A stretch of 64,000 nucleotides of DNA from Paenibacillus gyeongsangnamensis (GCF_027533625.1 NZ_JAQAGZ010000025.1:62001-126000); one strand, 5' to 3'; shown: positions 35,044-45,112, counted from the stretch's first letter. A program made the numbers and translations. Notes: generated by a model not told the origin, from the sequence alone.

Positions 35044-36027
35044 TTAGCTACGGTCCTGCCAGCCCTTCACGAGCGCATCCATCACGCGGCTGGTGCGGGC
35101 GGCCGTCTCCCCTGTGCTGGCGCATTTGCCGATGCCGAGCAAATCGTTTACGATCGTCTGAATCAGCGGCTGCTGAATGTGATCCGGCCTCTCGAACGGA
35201 AACGTTGTCGCCCCGTCCGCGGTTTCGAGTACGACAGGCTCATGGCCGAATGTGGAGAAGACGAGCTTCCCTTTGGAGCCGATCATTTCGTTGCGGTCCT
35301 CGCGGCCAAAAGCGGAGAAGCACCACGTTCCCGTGCCGTAGACACCGCTTGCGAACTTGTAGGTTCCCGTCACGATATCTTCGACTCCCGCAACCTGCCC
35401 CATCTGATTGGAGGCAAGTCCTTTCGCCTCGGCGACAGGCCCCAGCAGGAAATCGAGGATGTCCAGCGTATGGCTCGCCAAATCAAAGAACAGTCCGCCG
35501 CCCGACAGCTCCGGCTGCAGCCGCCACGGAACGCTACCGCCTTCGATCAAGGGCGCCGGCTGGTACTGCACCGTCTGCACGAAACGAACGTCGCCGATCG
35601 CCCCGGCCTCCAGCAGCTCCTTCACCTTCAGAAACCGCGGCAGCGCCCGCCGGTAATAGGCCACAAACAACGGCACCTTAGCCTCGCGGCAGGCGGCAAC
35701 CATTCGGTCGCACTCGTCCCCGTTCAGCGCCATAGGCTTCTCCACGTACACCGGCTTTCCGGCTTTGGCCGCAGCCAGCGTATATTCGAGATGCGAGCCC
35801 GGCGGCGTTGCCACGTACACCGCGTCGACCTCCGGGTCGTCGATCAGCGCCTGCGCATCGGCGTACCAGCGGGGCACGCCGTGCCTGCGGGCATAATCCT
35901 CAGCCAGCTTGCCGTTTCGCCGCATGACGGCGACCAGGCTGGAATGCGCGGCCTTTTGAAAACCGGGACCGCTCTTCACCTCCGTAACATCGCCGCAGCC
36001 GATAATACCGAACCGTATTGTTTTCAT
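35044..36027 (-). CDS. Gfo/Idh/MocA family NAD(P)-dependent oxidoreductase
   Basis: 327 residues. The Rossmann nucleotide-binding start FGIIGCGDVTEVKSGPGF (6-23), AVYVATPPGSHLEY, and the family catalytic motif YVEKPMAL (EKP) are all visible; the C-terminal half contains GGGLFFDLASHTLDILDFLLGP with the usual DxxxHxxD pattern. Such enzymes oxidise or reduce sugar and inositol derivatives. The region is noticeably more GC-rich than its surroundings, as is the adjacent GTPase gene, with which it may be co-transcribed (39-nt gap). Confidence 0.9.
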   Translation of the reverse strand: MKTIRFGIIGCGDVTEVKSGPGFQKAAHSSLVAVMRRNGKLAEDYARRHGVPRWYADAQALIDDPEVDAVYVATPPGSHLEYTLAAAKAGKPVYVEKPMALNGDECDRMVAACREAKVPLFVAYYRRALPRFLKVKELLEAGAIGDVRFVQTVQYQPAPLIEGGSVPWRLQPELSGGGLFFDLASHTLDILDFLLGPVAEAKGLASNQMGQVAGVEDIVTGTYKFASGVYGTGTWCFSAFGREDRNEMIGSKGKLVFSTFGHEPVVLETADGATTFPFERPDHIQQPLIQTIVNDLLGIGKCASTGETAARTSRVMDALVKGWQDRS

Positions 36028-36066
36028 AGACGTCCCGCCTCCCTGATTTCAACGATCATCAATCGC

Positions 36067-38028
36067 TTATAACAAATGCATCTTCGCTTCGGCCTCGTCC
36101 CACGGCACCGTATACCCGCTCCCTTTGGCGCAAAAGATCGAAGACGAGGTGTAGAGCGGGTCCGCGTCCTTCCGGTAGCCGATTCGCTCGATCACTTCTT
36201 CCGCATTATGGCACAGGTCGTAGCCGCCGAACGTCATATGAAGGCTGCCCCGCCCATGCGTAAAAGAAGCGAGCTCCGTACTGTAGCTCATAAACGTCGC
36301 GACCGGCACCCGGCCTGTAATGACGGCATGCGTGCCCGTCGTTTGCGGTGGCTCGAAGCGGCCGTGAGCCTTCTGCATATCGGACAGCACCCTGCCCAGA
36401 TCGTCCAGCTCGACTTTGATCTTCACGTCGTAATAAGGCTCCAGGAGCACATTGTCGCCCTTCTCCAGCCCCTGCCTGAGCGCGCGGAACGTCGCTTCGC
36501 GGAAATCGCCGCCGTGCGTATGCTCGTTGTGCGCGCGGCCCGTCAGGAGCGTAATTTTGATGTCGGTAATCGGCATCCCCGTCAAGAGGCCGTGGTGGTC
36601 TCGTTCAAAGAGATGCGTCCTGACCAGATTCTGGTTACCTGCGCTTAAATCGTCGAGATGGCAGGCGCTCTCGAACGCAAGGCCGCTCCCCCTCTCCCCT
36701 GACTCCAAACGCAAATGCACCTCCGCGTAGTGCCGGAGCGGTTCGAAGTGCCCGTAGCCGGTTACGGCGGACCGAATCGTTTCTTTATATAAAATCTCCG
36801 GGCTGCCGAAGGCGACGTCGAGACTGAAGCGCTCCTTCACCAGCTGCTCCAGCACCTCCAGCTGAATGAGGCCCATGACATGAATGTGGATTTGCTGCAA
36901 GCTTTCCTCCCAAACAACGTTCAAGGACGGGTCCTCTGCGTTCAGGATCCGGAACGCCTTCAGCACGTCCTTCACGTTGAGTGATTCGGCGAATACCACC
37001 TTGGACTTCAGCGTCGGCACCATGTCGTAAACCAGCTTGCCGGTGCAGCCGCCCAGCCCCTGGCCGGCCTCGGCGGCGGATAGACCGGTTGCCGCAAACA
37101 GATCGCCCGCCGCAACCTGATCGACCGGCTGCATTTTCGTCCCGCTCACGAGGAGCAGCCGCGTGACCTTCTCGCAGATCGGCTCGCCCTCGGAGTTGTA
37201 GCGGAGTTCGTCCCGTACCTTCAGCATGCCGCTCAGCGCCTTAATGAAGGTCAGCCTAGCCCCGCCGCCGTCGTGACGGATTTTGTACACGCGTCCGCCG
37301 AAAGGAGCTTCCGCCCGCGCATCGTAGTCCGTCGCCGTCTGCCGGTGCAGCTGATCGAAGAACTCAATCACGCCTTTATCCTGCAGAGCGGAGCCCCAAG
37401 CGCACGGAAACAGCCGCCGGCCGCGAATCATCGCCTGCAGCTCCTGAAGCCAGAACGCCTGATCCTCCGTACTCGCCAGGAACGCCTCCAGCAGCCGCTC
37501 GTCCCGCTCCGCCATGCTTTCCAGCAATGTCTCCCCGACGGCTACGTCCGTCAGATGGCCGGTTATCTCGCACACATCGCCCGTCAGCTGCTTGCGGATG
37601 TCAAGAAGTACCTCAGCCGTATCCGCCCCGACCCGGTCCGTCTTGTTGATAAAAAAGAACGTCGGGATGCGGTGCTTGTGAAGCAGCTGCCAGACCGTCT
37701 CGGTATGGCCTTGGACGCCCTCCACCGCGCTGATGATGAGAATGGCGTAATCCATCACCCGCACGGCCCGCTCCATCTCCGGCGAGAAATCGACGTGTCC
37801 GGGCGTATCGATCAAATAATAGGTCGTCCCTTTATACGACAGGACAGCCTGGTCGGCGAACACCGTAATGCCCCGCTGCCGTTCGATGTCGTGGCTGTCG
37901 AGGAACGCTTCCTTATGGTCGACCCGGCCCCGCTCCCGAATGCTCTGTGTATGGTACAGCAGCTGCTCGGCGAATGTGGTTTTGCCCGCATCCACATGCG
38001 CGAACAGGCCGATCGTCTTCTTGGTCAT
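36067..38028 (-). CDS. TetM-like ribosomal protection GTPase (EF-G family)
   Basis: 653 residues, the length of tetracycline ribosomal protection proteins rather than EF-G (about 690). G1 AHVDAGKTTFAEQLLYHT (10-27), G2/switch RQRGITVFADQAVL, G3 DTPGHVDF, G4 FINKTDR. Domain IV and the C-terminal parts (FEPPQTTGTHAVITGRVP, FTHGRGSLHMTFGGY) match the TetM/TetT/OtrA group. It binds the stalled ribosome and hydrolyses GTP to release tetracycline. AAGGAGAT precedes the start. No conjugative module is nearby. The divergent sequence suggests an indigenous homologue that may or may not confer resistance. Confidence 0.85.
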   Translation of the reverse strand: MTKKTIGLFAHVDAGKTTFAEQLLYHTQSIRERGRVDHKEAFLDSHDIERQRGITVFADQAVLSYKGTTYYLIDTPGHVDFSPEMERAVRVMDYAILIISAVEGVQGHTETVWQLLHKHRIPTFFFINKTDRVGADTAEVLLDIRKQLTGDVCEITGHLTDVAVGETLLESMAERDERLLEAFLASTEDQAFWLQELQAMIRGRRLFPCAWGSALQDKGVIEFFDQLHRQTATDYDARAEAPFGGRVYKIRHDGGGARLTFIKALSGMLKVRDELRYNSEGEPICEKVTRLLLVSGTKMQPVDQVAAGDLFAATGLSAAEAGQGLGGCTGKLVYDMVPTLKSKVVFAESLNVKDVLKAFRILNAEDPSLNVVWEESLQQIHIHVMGLIQLEVLEQLVKERFSLDVAFGSPEILYKETIRSAVTGYGHFEPLRHYAEVHLRLESGERGSGLAFESACHLDDLSAGNQNLVRTHLFERDHHGLLTGMPITDIKITLLTGRAHNEHTHGGDFREATFRALRQGLEKGDNVLLEPYYDVKIKVELDDLGRVLSDMQKAHGRFEPPQTTGTHAVITGRVPVATFMSYSTELASFTHGRGSLHMTFGGYDLCHNAEEVIERIGYRKDADPLYTSSSIFCAKGSGYTVPWDEAEAKMHLL

Positions 38029-38207
38029 CGTATCTCCTTGTTTCCGGCGAGTTGTCTTTGCTTCTTCCTATTATTTCATTCCCATTGAGAAATGGGAAGG
38101 GCCAAAGAGTAACGAAATACTCGCTATTTTAGGTTATCTTAGTGGATCAGAATCTGCCTGAAATATAGATTCGTCAAACTACAGTTTTACGTAATTAAAA
38201 TAATAGA

Positions 38208-38234
38208 GACCGACTACCCTTAAAGTAGTCGGTC
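38208..38234 (-). terminator. hairpin terminator near the oxidoreductase 3' end
   Basis: Perfect 10-bp arms (GACCGACTAC, GTAGTCGGTC) with a 7-nt loop; on the minus strand TCTATTATTTT follows, on the plus strand TTCTTCCTTG. A second hairpin with AAAAGCCGGC and GGCCGGTTTTT lies at 38272-38302. Confidence 0.6.
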
Positions 38235-38310
38235 TTCTTCCTTGTTCGGCGACACAAACATATGCGCATTTAAAAGCCGGCTGTGGTGAGATGGCCGGTT
38301 TTTATAGTAA

Positions 38311-38330
38311 CTATCGTTACCCGTTAGTTT
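38311..38330. repeat. dispersed intergenic repeat core
   Basis: CTATCGTTACCCGTTAGTTT followed by AGCAGGCTGCC, one of the best-preserved copies. Confidence 0.6.
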
Positions 38331-38409
38331 AGCAGGCTGCCATGGCTACTTGCTCAATAATGGTTATCTAACTCTTGTTTCTCGATAAGTTCAATTGCCG
38401 ATCTTGTCA

Positions 38410-39989
38410 CTACTCGTGCGACAGTAGCTTTTGAGCGACGATGTAGCCTGATCCTCCGTTTATTCCATGACCCGGCCAGGTTGCCGCTCCCAGCATAAAC
38501 AGGTTCGGCACTTCCGTCTGATGGCTAGGTTGCGCCGGAAGCGGCCGGAACAGATAGCTCTGCGCCAAATCATGCGCGCCGCCGTACGGATCGCCTGGGC
38601 CTGAATTGGGGTTGTAGCGTGCAATCGTGTCGGGAGTTACAACCGCGTGTCCGATTACCGCACTTGGGATGTTAGGGATATGTTTGCTTACGATTTTCAG
38701 CACACGCTCTACGAAACGCTCGGTGAGATCCGGGGTCCAAGTACCGTCGCCAACATCGATTTGATTGGCAGCATCGCCGCGTGGACGGCACGGTACTTCA
38801 AGCACTTGAACACGCATCACGGCCTTGCCTGCCGGCGCGCGAGTAGGATCGAGATTTGAGGAGCAGTCTACCGTAAAGGTCGGCTTGGCTGGAAGCAAAT
38901 CCGACATCCCTTGCGCAATCGCCTGCGTGAAACCATCTAGCCCATCCGTCAAATGCGGCTGACCGACGTTGGTAAAGCGCGTATCCGGCCAGCGCGGAGG
39001 CTCACTAAGAGCGAGGTGGATTTGTACGCAGCCTCGACCATAGCGGAACTGCTTGGCTTGCGAGAGCAGGTGAGGACTGACTTCAGCATTCGCCAGCAGC
39101 GAGAGGTAGAGCTGGTCAGGACCGGTCGAGGCGACGACCGTCTTATTGGCATAAAATTCCTCACCTTCTGATGTCCGCACGCTAACGGCACGTCCGTTCT
39201 TCACGACAATTCGTTGAGCTTTCGTATGGGTGCGAATGGTTCCGCCCTGATCCTGTATCAACCGCGCTAAGGCCTGTGCAAGCTTCTCGCTGCCGCCTTC
39301 AGGTATGGGCATCCCGCCGCACATCAACGCCATTGCTGTGAGCGGAACCCAGATGCCACTTCCGATTTCGTCAGGCGTACGCCCAAGATGCGTGACCCAC
39401 GATGCCAACATCGATCGCAATGCAGATGATTGAAAGGAGCTTACCACATTACGGGCGGTTGAAAAGATAGATACAGCGAAAGCCGAGAAGCCCGGCCGTC
39501 CTTTGTCGTGAAGCAGTTTATTAAGTATTTCGGAAGCTTGGGGGCCGGAGAGGTCCAAATTAAATAGTGAAAACACATCGCCAGCATGGGGATTGAATTC
39601 TTCAAACATTGAGCCAACACGGTGCCGTCACCGGGTGCCAGTCGCTCAGCTTCTACTACTAGGTCCTCAAACGAACGGGAGAATACGCCCGTCTGCCCGT
39701 CCTCCATTGAAACACCGGTCGGAAGCTCCGTATTTATGTAACGCAGTCCGCGTGCTTCAAGAGCTTCCCGAAAGTCTGCATAGGCGGGTCCCGTCAACAA
39801 AAGTGGGTGGGCCGCTGCATACACATCGTGTTTAAAGCCCGGGAGGGTGAGCTCCTCCGTGCGTAGGAAGCCGCCCGGACGATCGTTTTTTTCCAACACT
39901 AACAAACTTCGTCCCGATCGAGTCAAGTAAGCAGCGGCAATCAAGGCATTGTGGCCGCTTCCGATCATAATGACATCGTAGGTATTCAA
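38410..39989 (-). pseudogene. phytoene-desaturase-like FAD oxidoreductase, frameshifted
   Basis: Two frames combine into about 526 residues. The first, from TTG at 39989 (AGGAGG 9 nt upstream), has the FAD dinucleotide-binding motif VIMIGSGHNALIAAAYL and ENDRPGGFLRT-like flavin region, ending at GTVLAQ. The second begins FEEFNPHAGDVFSLF and continues to the C-terminal FAD motif LFMLGAATWPGHGINGGSGY. One base is missing near 39608 (GCTCAATG, expected an extra A). The COG1233 group covers carotenoid desaturases and related amine or retinol oxidoreductases. No carotenoid genes are nearby. Confidence 0.8.
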
Positions 39990-40061
39990 TGTCAAAATCC
40001 TCCTTTTCATCATCGGTAAATCTATTCTAACCGAGGCTACGGGAGACATAAGTCGCTTCAT

Positions 40062-40453
40062 GTCGAAAGGTTAGCAAAGATTGAAACAATTTTTTTTAGT
40101 AAACGGTAATGCAGGTCCATGTTTCTTTTCTCTGTCATGGTTCCTTTATACCAGTAATCTGTTTGTTACTTCGACGACAAAGTAGACTACAGCGGCAGTC
40201 TGCTTAACTACACTATCGTACCCGTCCCTCAGTTTAGTCAGAATATCTTACTGTTTGCATACGCTGCTGCCCCAATCATACCGCCCGAGATAGAACTAAC
40301 CAGAGAATTGTTCTTGTTTCATGGAGAATCTCAATGGCTAATGCGTCCCCTACAGCAGATGCATATCTACATAAATTACCCTGAAATAAGCTGATATAAA
40401 TTTTCACAGTCAATGGCAGCCCAAGCACAATAGTTCGATTAATGTCAGGGTAG
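40062..40453. other. intergenic, repeat-bearing, no gene
   Basis: Contains the repeat copy at 40213-40236 and AT-rich sequence; no supported frame. Confidence 0.4.
40213..40236. repeat. dispersed intergenic repeat, hybrid core
   Basis: CTATCGTACCCGTCCCTCAG joins the CTATCGTACCCGT half with the CCGTCCCTCAGTTTA variant seen at 2705, showing that both belong to one family. Confidence 0.65.
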
Positions 40454-40495
40454 AAAAAACCAGTACTCCGCCTATGAGCGAAGTACTGGTTTTTC
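40454..40495 (-). terminator. rho-independent terminator of the secreted phosphodiesterase
   Basis: AACCAGTACT and AGTACTGGTT arms with further internal pairing; TTTTTT follows on the minus strand, directly after the stop at 40503. Confidence 0.8.
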
Positions 40496-40502
40496 TCCCA
40501 GA

Positions 40503-42353
40503 TTAGTCGATTGTAATCACTCTGATACCGTCTGCCCAGCTCCAGCCGACTTTCTTTCCGAACAATTCGGCAACGAACCGTAGCGGCAGCAAGGTGACCC
40601 CGTCCTTATTCGATGCTCCGACGTCCAACGTTTTAGCGATACCATTAACAAAAGCCTCGTTCGAGTCAGCCGTGAATTGAACTTTCGTACCGTTCATCGT
40701 AAGTGTCAAGGTATTGGCATCGGCCCAATCGATAGAGGCGCCAAGCAGCTTCGCCAATTCATCGGCAGACAGTACCGTATGACCGCTGATCATGGATACT
40801 GAAACCAGGTTGGAACTGTCAACTTCGTTACCGTCCTTTTTGAACTTAAACCCGGACGAAGCGGCCATAGCTTCCGGAAGAGGTTGGGTATGCTCCTGTT
40901 TTATTGCTTGGAGATTACCCGGTTCTACACCGAGCAGCTTCATAATTGTCGGGGCAACCTGTGTCGTGGTCACCGGGTCGTCAATGTGGCGCGCTTGGCC
41001 GATACCGGCATATGAGACGAGCAAAGCGACTTGATTGTCGTCGTCGCTGAAGCCACCGTGCTCTGCGATCTTCTTGCCCGGCTTCGTATAGATGACGCCG
41101 TCGTTCGGCTGGATGACGATATCCGGAACTCTGGAATCTGTAGCCGGGTTGTTAAACGGCCACTTTGGACCGCTGATGTTATAACTATAAATATCTTTGA
41201 TGCTCGCTTTATCTTTATTTTTCGCAATGGCTGCTACAACCGAATCCGTCTTGGACGAATCCGTCAGCCAAATCAGAGCGACGTCGTCTGTCGTCATTTG
41301 CGCAATCAGATCGTCCGAGACACCGTCAATGATGAGCTTCTTGTCGACGATTTTCGTTTTTGCAGGATCGATCGGAGATTGTCCATGCTTAGCGGTAATG
41401 ATGATCTCGGTTGAGTCGAACAGGTTCATCTTTTTCAACTCGCTGATCATCTTGCCGAGGGACTTGTCGGTATGATCCAGAGCGTCGGCGAGGCCGGCGC
41501 TAACCGTTCCGCTGGCATCCTTATAACCGTTACCCGGAAGCTTTTGCGCCACGCTGACAGCTTGAAAATTCATTCCAAACAGTGCCGGAACCGATGCCGC
41601 TGCAGTACCCGCATGATTCTTGCCGTCAATTTCGTTCAGGATCGCGGTAACCTTCAAATCGTCATAATCCTTCGTCGTTTGAATGCTTTTCGTTGCATCG
41701 CCGTTTGCGGCGATTTCCGGTGTATACAAATCGTCCACGCCTTTGCCTGAAGGACCGTTAACCAAGTCGTAAGCCAGATGCTTGTCGCTCCATGCAGTAT
41801 ATTTTCCGGCAGCCTTAAGGGCTTCGAACACCGTATTCACGCGCAAAAATTGATGCGGGTACACCGGTTGCTTCGTCACCGGATCACGCGGAAGTACATC
41901 AGGATCGATTTTGCCACCGCCGTCAATCGCATTGGAGTCTTTATCGATCGACTCATCATAGACGATCTCAGTTCCTGGTTTGTCGCCGGACTTGCTGGCT
42001 ACCGGGGGGAGCAATCTGCGATCATAGCTGTCGTCATAAAATACACCGGTAGAATTAGGAGTCCCGCCTGTGACAAGCGCCAGCAGTCCTGGAAACGAGT
42101 CCGAAGGCTTGGTGCCGACAGCATGGTTATAGGTAATGCCGTGCTGGCTGAGAGACGCTAAAGTTGAATTCGGATTGTTCTTCACAAAGTTGTCCAAATC
42201 GAGCTGGTGCAGGCCGTCGACGCTGATGAGCAATACATGCTGTATTTTGCTTTTCGATACGGGAGCCGCATCCGCAGCGAAGCAAGTGGCGGATGAAGCA
42301 AAAAGCGAGCAAGCCATGGTGAGCGGAACGAATACTCTCAAATTTTTTTTCAT
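40503..42353 (-). CDS. secreted type I phosphodiesterase/alkaline phosphatase family protein with C-terminal stalk domain
   Basis: 616 residues from the ATG at 42353 (GAGGTG upstream). Signal peptide with cleavage near TCFA-AD. The catalytic domain (about 38-480) is alkaline-phosphatase-like: HVLLISVDGLHQ (metal Asp), TKPSDSFPGLLALVTGG (nucleophile position, Ser/Thr), IITAKHGQSPID and AEHGGFSDDDNQ (metal His/Asp). The C-terminal 110 residues (GHTVLSADELAKLLGASIDW, TLLPLRFVAELFGKKVGWSW) form a copper-amine-oxidase-N1-like stalk common in Paenibacillus exoproteins, probably for wall association. A PhoP-box array precedes it, so expression is likely induced by phosphate starvation. Confidence 0.85.
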   Translation of the reverse strand: MKKNLRVFVPLTMACSLFASSATCFAADAAPVSKSKIQHVLLISVDGLHQLDLDNFVKNNPNSTLASLSQHGITYNHAVGTKPSDSFPGLLALVTGGTPNSTGVFYDDSYDRRLLPPVASKSGDKPGTEIVYDESIDKDSNAIDGGGKIDPDVLPRDPVTKQPVYPHQFLRVNTVFEALKAAGKYTAWSDKHLAYDLVNGPSGKGVDDLYTPEIAANGDATKSIQTTKDYDDLKVTAILNEIDGKNHAGTAAASVPALFGMNFQAVSVAQKLPGNGYKDASGTVSAGLADALDHTDKSLGKMISELKKMNLFDSTEIIITAKHGQSPIDPAKTKIVDKKLIIDGVSDDLIAQMTTDDVALIWLTDSSKTDSVVAAIAKNKDKASIKDIYSYNISGPKWPFNNPATDSRVPDIVIQPNDGVIYTKPGKKIAEHGGFSDDDNQVALLVSYAGIGQARHIDDPVTTTQVAPTIMKLLGVEPGNLQAIKQEHTQPLPEAMAASSGFKFKKDGNEVDSSNLVSVSMISGHTVLSADELAKLLGASIDWADANTLTLTMNGTKVQFTADSNEAFVNGIAKTLDVGASNKDGVTLLPLRFVAELFGKKVGWSWADGIRVITID

Positions 42354-42390
42354 AAAACACCTCATCTGGTAGATTTATACTCTTCGACTA

Positions 42391-42454
42391 ATTATATCAC
42401 TCGCGAATCTAAGAAGATTAAGCCCGTGTAAACATTTTCCAGAGAAATTGTTAA
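42391..42454 (-). promoter_or_regulatory. PhoP-type box array and -10 of the phosphodiesterase promoter
   Basis: On the minus strand TTAACA, TCTGGA, TTTACA and TTAATC occur with exactly 5-nt spacers (11-bp period), three of four close to the TT(A/T/C)ACA Pho repeat. TATAAT lies 19 nt further at 42396-42391. This is the layout of PhoP~P-activated promoters in Bacillus. Confidence 0.6.
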
Positions 42455-42893
42455 GCTTGCATTCTTAGAAAAGATTACGACTGATTCATCATTTTTCAAA
42501 CTAGTTCGTATACAATTGAGGATATTGAACAATATGCACTAAGAACGGGAGATACATCATGATAATGATATTATTGATCATAATTAATTAGCGATGTTTT
42601 CAGAGTACCGTTTATGAATCAAGCTCAGAACGTCAATTGACCGATGTATTTCAGAAAATCACTCCGAAACCTTTGCACGTACGCCTTTGGAATAAAGATT
42701 CTTACGACGTTCTCAAATGCGAAGTGCAAATTGCCGATGATGCGCTACTCACGCTCCAAGTAATAGTTATCGGCATCATCGTCCAGTCTCGATGTTTTGA
42801 ACAGCTTAATGTAAAAATTAGAAAAAGCCAACTCTAACCAATAACAACAAGCAATTGAATACAATGTTAGACATTATATTGATGAAATGTAAA
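42455..42893. other. intergenic, possible gene remnant
   Basis: A plus-strand open stretch at about 42608-42837 (TVYESSSERQLTDVFQ, then PKPLHVRLWNKDSYDVLKC) has protein-like composition but no start, ribosome site or known family. The rest is AT-rich. Confidence 0.3.
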
Positions 42894-42933
42894 AAGGATA
42901 GAGTTTTCAGATTACATCTGAATCTCTATCCTT
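42894..42933 (-). terminator. terminator overlapping the EamA gene stop
   Basis: AAGGATAGAG and CTCTATCCTT arms plus inner TTCAGA/TCTGAA pairs; T-runs on both sides, so possibly bidirectional. The stop codon of the gene at 42907 lies in the stem-loop. Confidence 0.75.
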
Positions 42934-43881
42934 CTTTTTCCCCCATTTTACAATCGCATTATGATTTGGTAAAAATTTTTCGCCCAATCCAGCTTTTGGC
43001 TCGCGCGGCAGCCGATGCTTCATGTTCGTGATAGCGACGCCGGCCAGGATCAGCACTCCGCCGCTGAGCTGCGCGAGCAGGATCGGGTCACCCAGCACAA
43101 AATGGCTGACGATAATGGCGATAAAAGGCGGGATGTTCATGAACATGGCGCTCATGGATGCACCAGCGACCGCGATGCCCTGGTTCCACCAGAAGCCTGC
43201 AAGCCCTTGGCCGATGACGGCAACGCAGACGAGCAGCGCCCATGTGAACACCCGATGGCTGGCGTGCATGTCGCCGTTCAGCGCTTCTACCGCGACGGCC
43301 GGCGACATGAGGATCGTGCCGATCACCGTGGAGTAGATCGTCACCTCGTACGAAGTCATCGCCTTCGTCAGCTTGTTGATGAACAGCAGGCTGACTGACA
43401 TGCCAAGCATCGCAACAAGCAAATACACATCGCCGTGGGAGATGCCTAGCTGCTTGTCTCCATACAGGACGATGCAGACGACGCCGATGAGCGCCACGAT
43501 GGCTCCGACCAACTTCTGCCCAGTGATGACCTCCTTGAGGAACATACGCGACATCAGCGTCGTCGCGATTGGGGCCAGCGCGATGATTAGCGCAGCGTTG
43601 CCCGCCGTTGACTCCTGCAGACCGGTAAAATAAAACAACTGGTTGATCAGCGTGCCAGTGATGCCGGCCATCAGCAGCAAGCCCCACTCGCGAATCTTCG
43701 GCCACCGCATCGATTTATTGATGATTGCCACCGAAATGAAGAAGAACGACATGACAACCAAGCGCGCAAAAGAAAGAAAAATCGGAGAGAAATCGCGCAA
43801 CATGTACGCGCTCGCCACGTAGTTGCCTCCCCAGAGCAGGGAGACGCCCCATAATTTAAGCAGTACTGTACGATCTGGCAT
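42907..43881 (-). CDS. EamA/DMT family transporter
   Basis: 324 residues with ten predicted helices arranged as two EamA repeats (WGVSLLWGGNYVASAYML at the first, GDVYLLVAMLGMSVSLLFINKL at the second). A hydrophilic C-terminal tail of about 35 residues ends in KKKDRDSDVI. EamA carriers export amino acids, nucleosides or other metabolites. GGAG lies 11 nt before the ATG. It stands alone. This region has a higher GC content than the flanking intergenic DNA. Confidence 0.85.
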   Translation of the reverse strand: MPDRTVLLKLWGVSLLWGGNYVASAYMLRDFSPIFLSFARLVVMSFFFISVAIINKSMRWPKIREWGLLLMAGITGTLINQLFYFTGLQESTAGNAALIIALAPIATTLMSRMFLKEVITGQKLVGAIVALIGVVCIVLYGDKQLGISHGDVYLLVAMLGMSVSLLFINKLTKAMTSYEVTIYSTVIGTILMSPAVAVEALNGDMHASHRVFTWALLVCVAVIGQGLAGFWWNQGIAVAGASMSAMFMNIPPFIAIIVSHFVLGDPILLAQLSGGVLILAGVAITNMKHRLPREPKAGLGEKFLPNHNAIVKWGKKKDRDSDVI

Positions 43882-44006
43882 GAAATTGTGTTCTCCTTGA
43901 CGCCCGAATTAGATAACTGCGATAGTCCCTCGTCCGCTGCTTCAGCGGGTTCGAAGGGCTTCCCTTCTTAAAACCATTATACTTGAATATTCAAACCCAT
44001 CACCAC

Positions 44007-44025
44007 GCTATCGTACCCGTTAGTT
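44007..44025. repeat. dispersed intergenic repeat, consensus copy
   Basis: GCTATCGTACCCGTTAGTT, which I take as the family consensus. Confidence 0.65.
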
Positions 44026-44144
44026 GAATGAATAGTCGGCTCAGAATCGCCGTGCTCTTTATTTGCCGAGGGAATATAATCGCAAATATATGGGGAAATG
44101 TTGGTCCTATCCTAATGAGGGACCCTGAAAGTTGAACTCGGCCC

Positions 44145-45112
44145 TCAGAGTTTGACGACAACTTTACCTAAGAATTTTCCCGCAAGAAGATCGACAAACG
44201 ATTGCGGCGCAAGCTCGATACCTTCGATAACAGTTTCCGAATATTTGATTGCCCCTTCTGCTAGCCATTTGCTGAACTCTGCTTGAAATGAGGGCCCGCG
44301 ACTCAAGTGATCCATCACATTAAACCCTTTGAGTGTAAGCCGCTTGCCTATAGCAAGCACAAGATTGGTAACACCTTCAAATGCCCCATCCGGCGACACC
44401 ACCGCACCGCATAGCGCAATACGGCCAAACGGGTTCATGACGTCGATTACGGCCTCAAGCTGCTTGCCTCCGACATTATCAAAATAAACGTCAATTCCAT
44501 CAGGTGCGAGATCACGAAGATTATCTTTGAAGGAGCTATCGTGATAATCCAAAGCGGCGTCAAACCCCAGTTCCTTGACGAGATAATCGATTTTACTGGC
44601 GGAACCGGCAGAACCTATCACTTTTTTTGCTCCTTTCAAGCGGGCGATTTGGCCTGCTAAAATGCCCACAGAGCTCGCAGCGTTGGATACAAAGACGGTG
44701 TCGCCCGATTGCAAATTTGCAACATCAAGCATCCCAACATAAGAGGTGTGTCGGAAATAGGCTTGCGTCTATTTTACGGAACTGACTGGCATCAGCAAGC
44801 GCGTATTCCCGCCATCCCATTTGATGTCTCACCATATCGCCCGGCTGCAAGGAAGCATCCTTGGAAACGATAACCTCGCCGACCGGCATCTCCGTACATA
44901 GGTTCACCAACCGCATATAAGGGAATCGGCATGTTCAAATCCAACATTCGCAAGCGCATTCCCGCGTCCAGAGAAAGAAACTTGTTTTTGACAAGCACTT
45001 GGCCGTCCTGCACTTCCGGTATCTCTACTGTTGCTATCCCAAAATCCTCCATGCGAACGCGATCGTTAGGGCGGTTTTTTAACCGAAGTTCTTTTCCTTT
45101 TACAGCTGACAT
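44145..45112 (-). pseudogene. MDR-family NADP-dependent oxidoreductase, two frameshifts
   Basis: Three frames assemble into one protein of about 322 residues: MSAVKGKELRLKNRPNDRVR to PMYGDA; then VGEVIVSKDASLQPGDMVRH through FRKIDASLFPTHL; then GMLDVANLQSGDTVFVSNAA, the nucleotide-binding ASSVGILAGQIARLKGAKKV, FDNVGGKQLEAV and the C-terminus. The breaks lie near 44882 (an extra G) and 44745. The family (CurA/prostaglandin reductase type) reduces alpha,beta-unsaturated ketones. The start at 45112 has GAGGTG upstream. It lies downstream of an ArsR regulator, which probably controlled it. Confidence 0.8.

Noticed and set aside
34999..36072. Long plus-strand frame (357 codons) opposite the Gfo/Idh/MocA gene
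   Set aside because: It is antisense to a gene with clear motifs, rich in Arg/His as expected for a GC-rich shadow frame, and has no domain or ribosome site.
37273..38088. Plus-strand frame (271 codons) opposite the TetM-like gene
   Set aside because: Antisense shadow of a GC-rich gene with intact GTPase motifs; no recognisable protein features.
43088..43705. Minus-strand 205-codon frame inside the EamA gene
   Set aside because: Same strand but other frame of a gene with ten clear helices; His/Arg-rich product without pattern.
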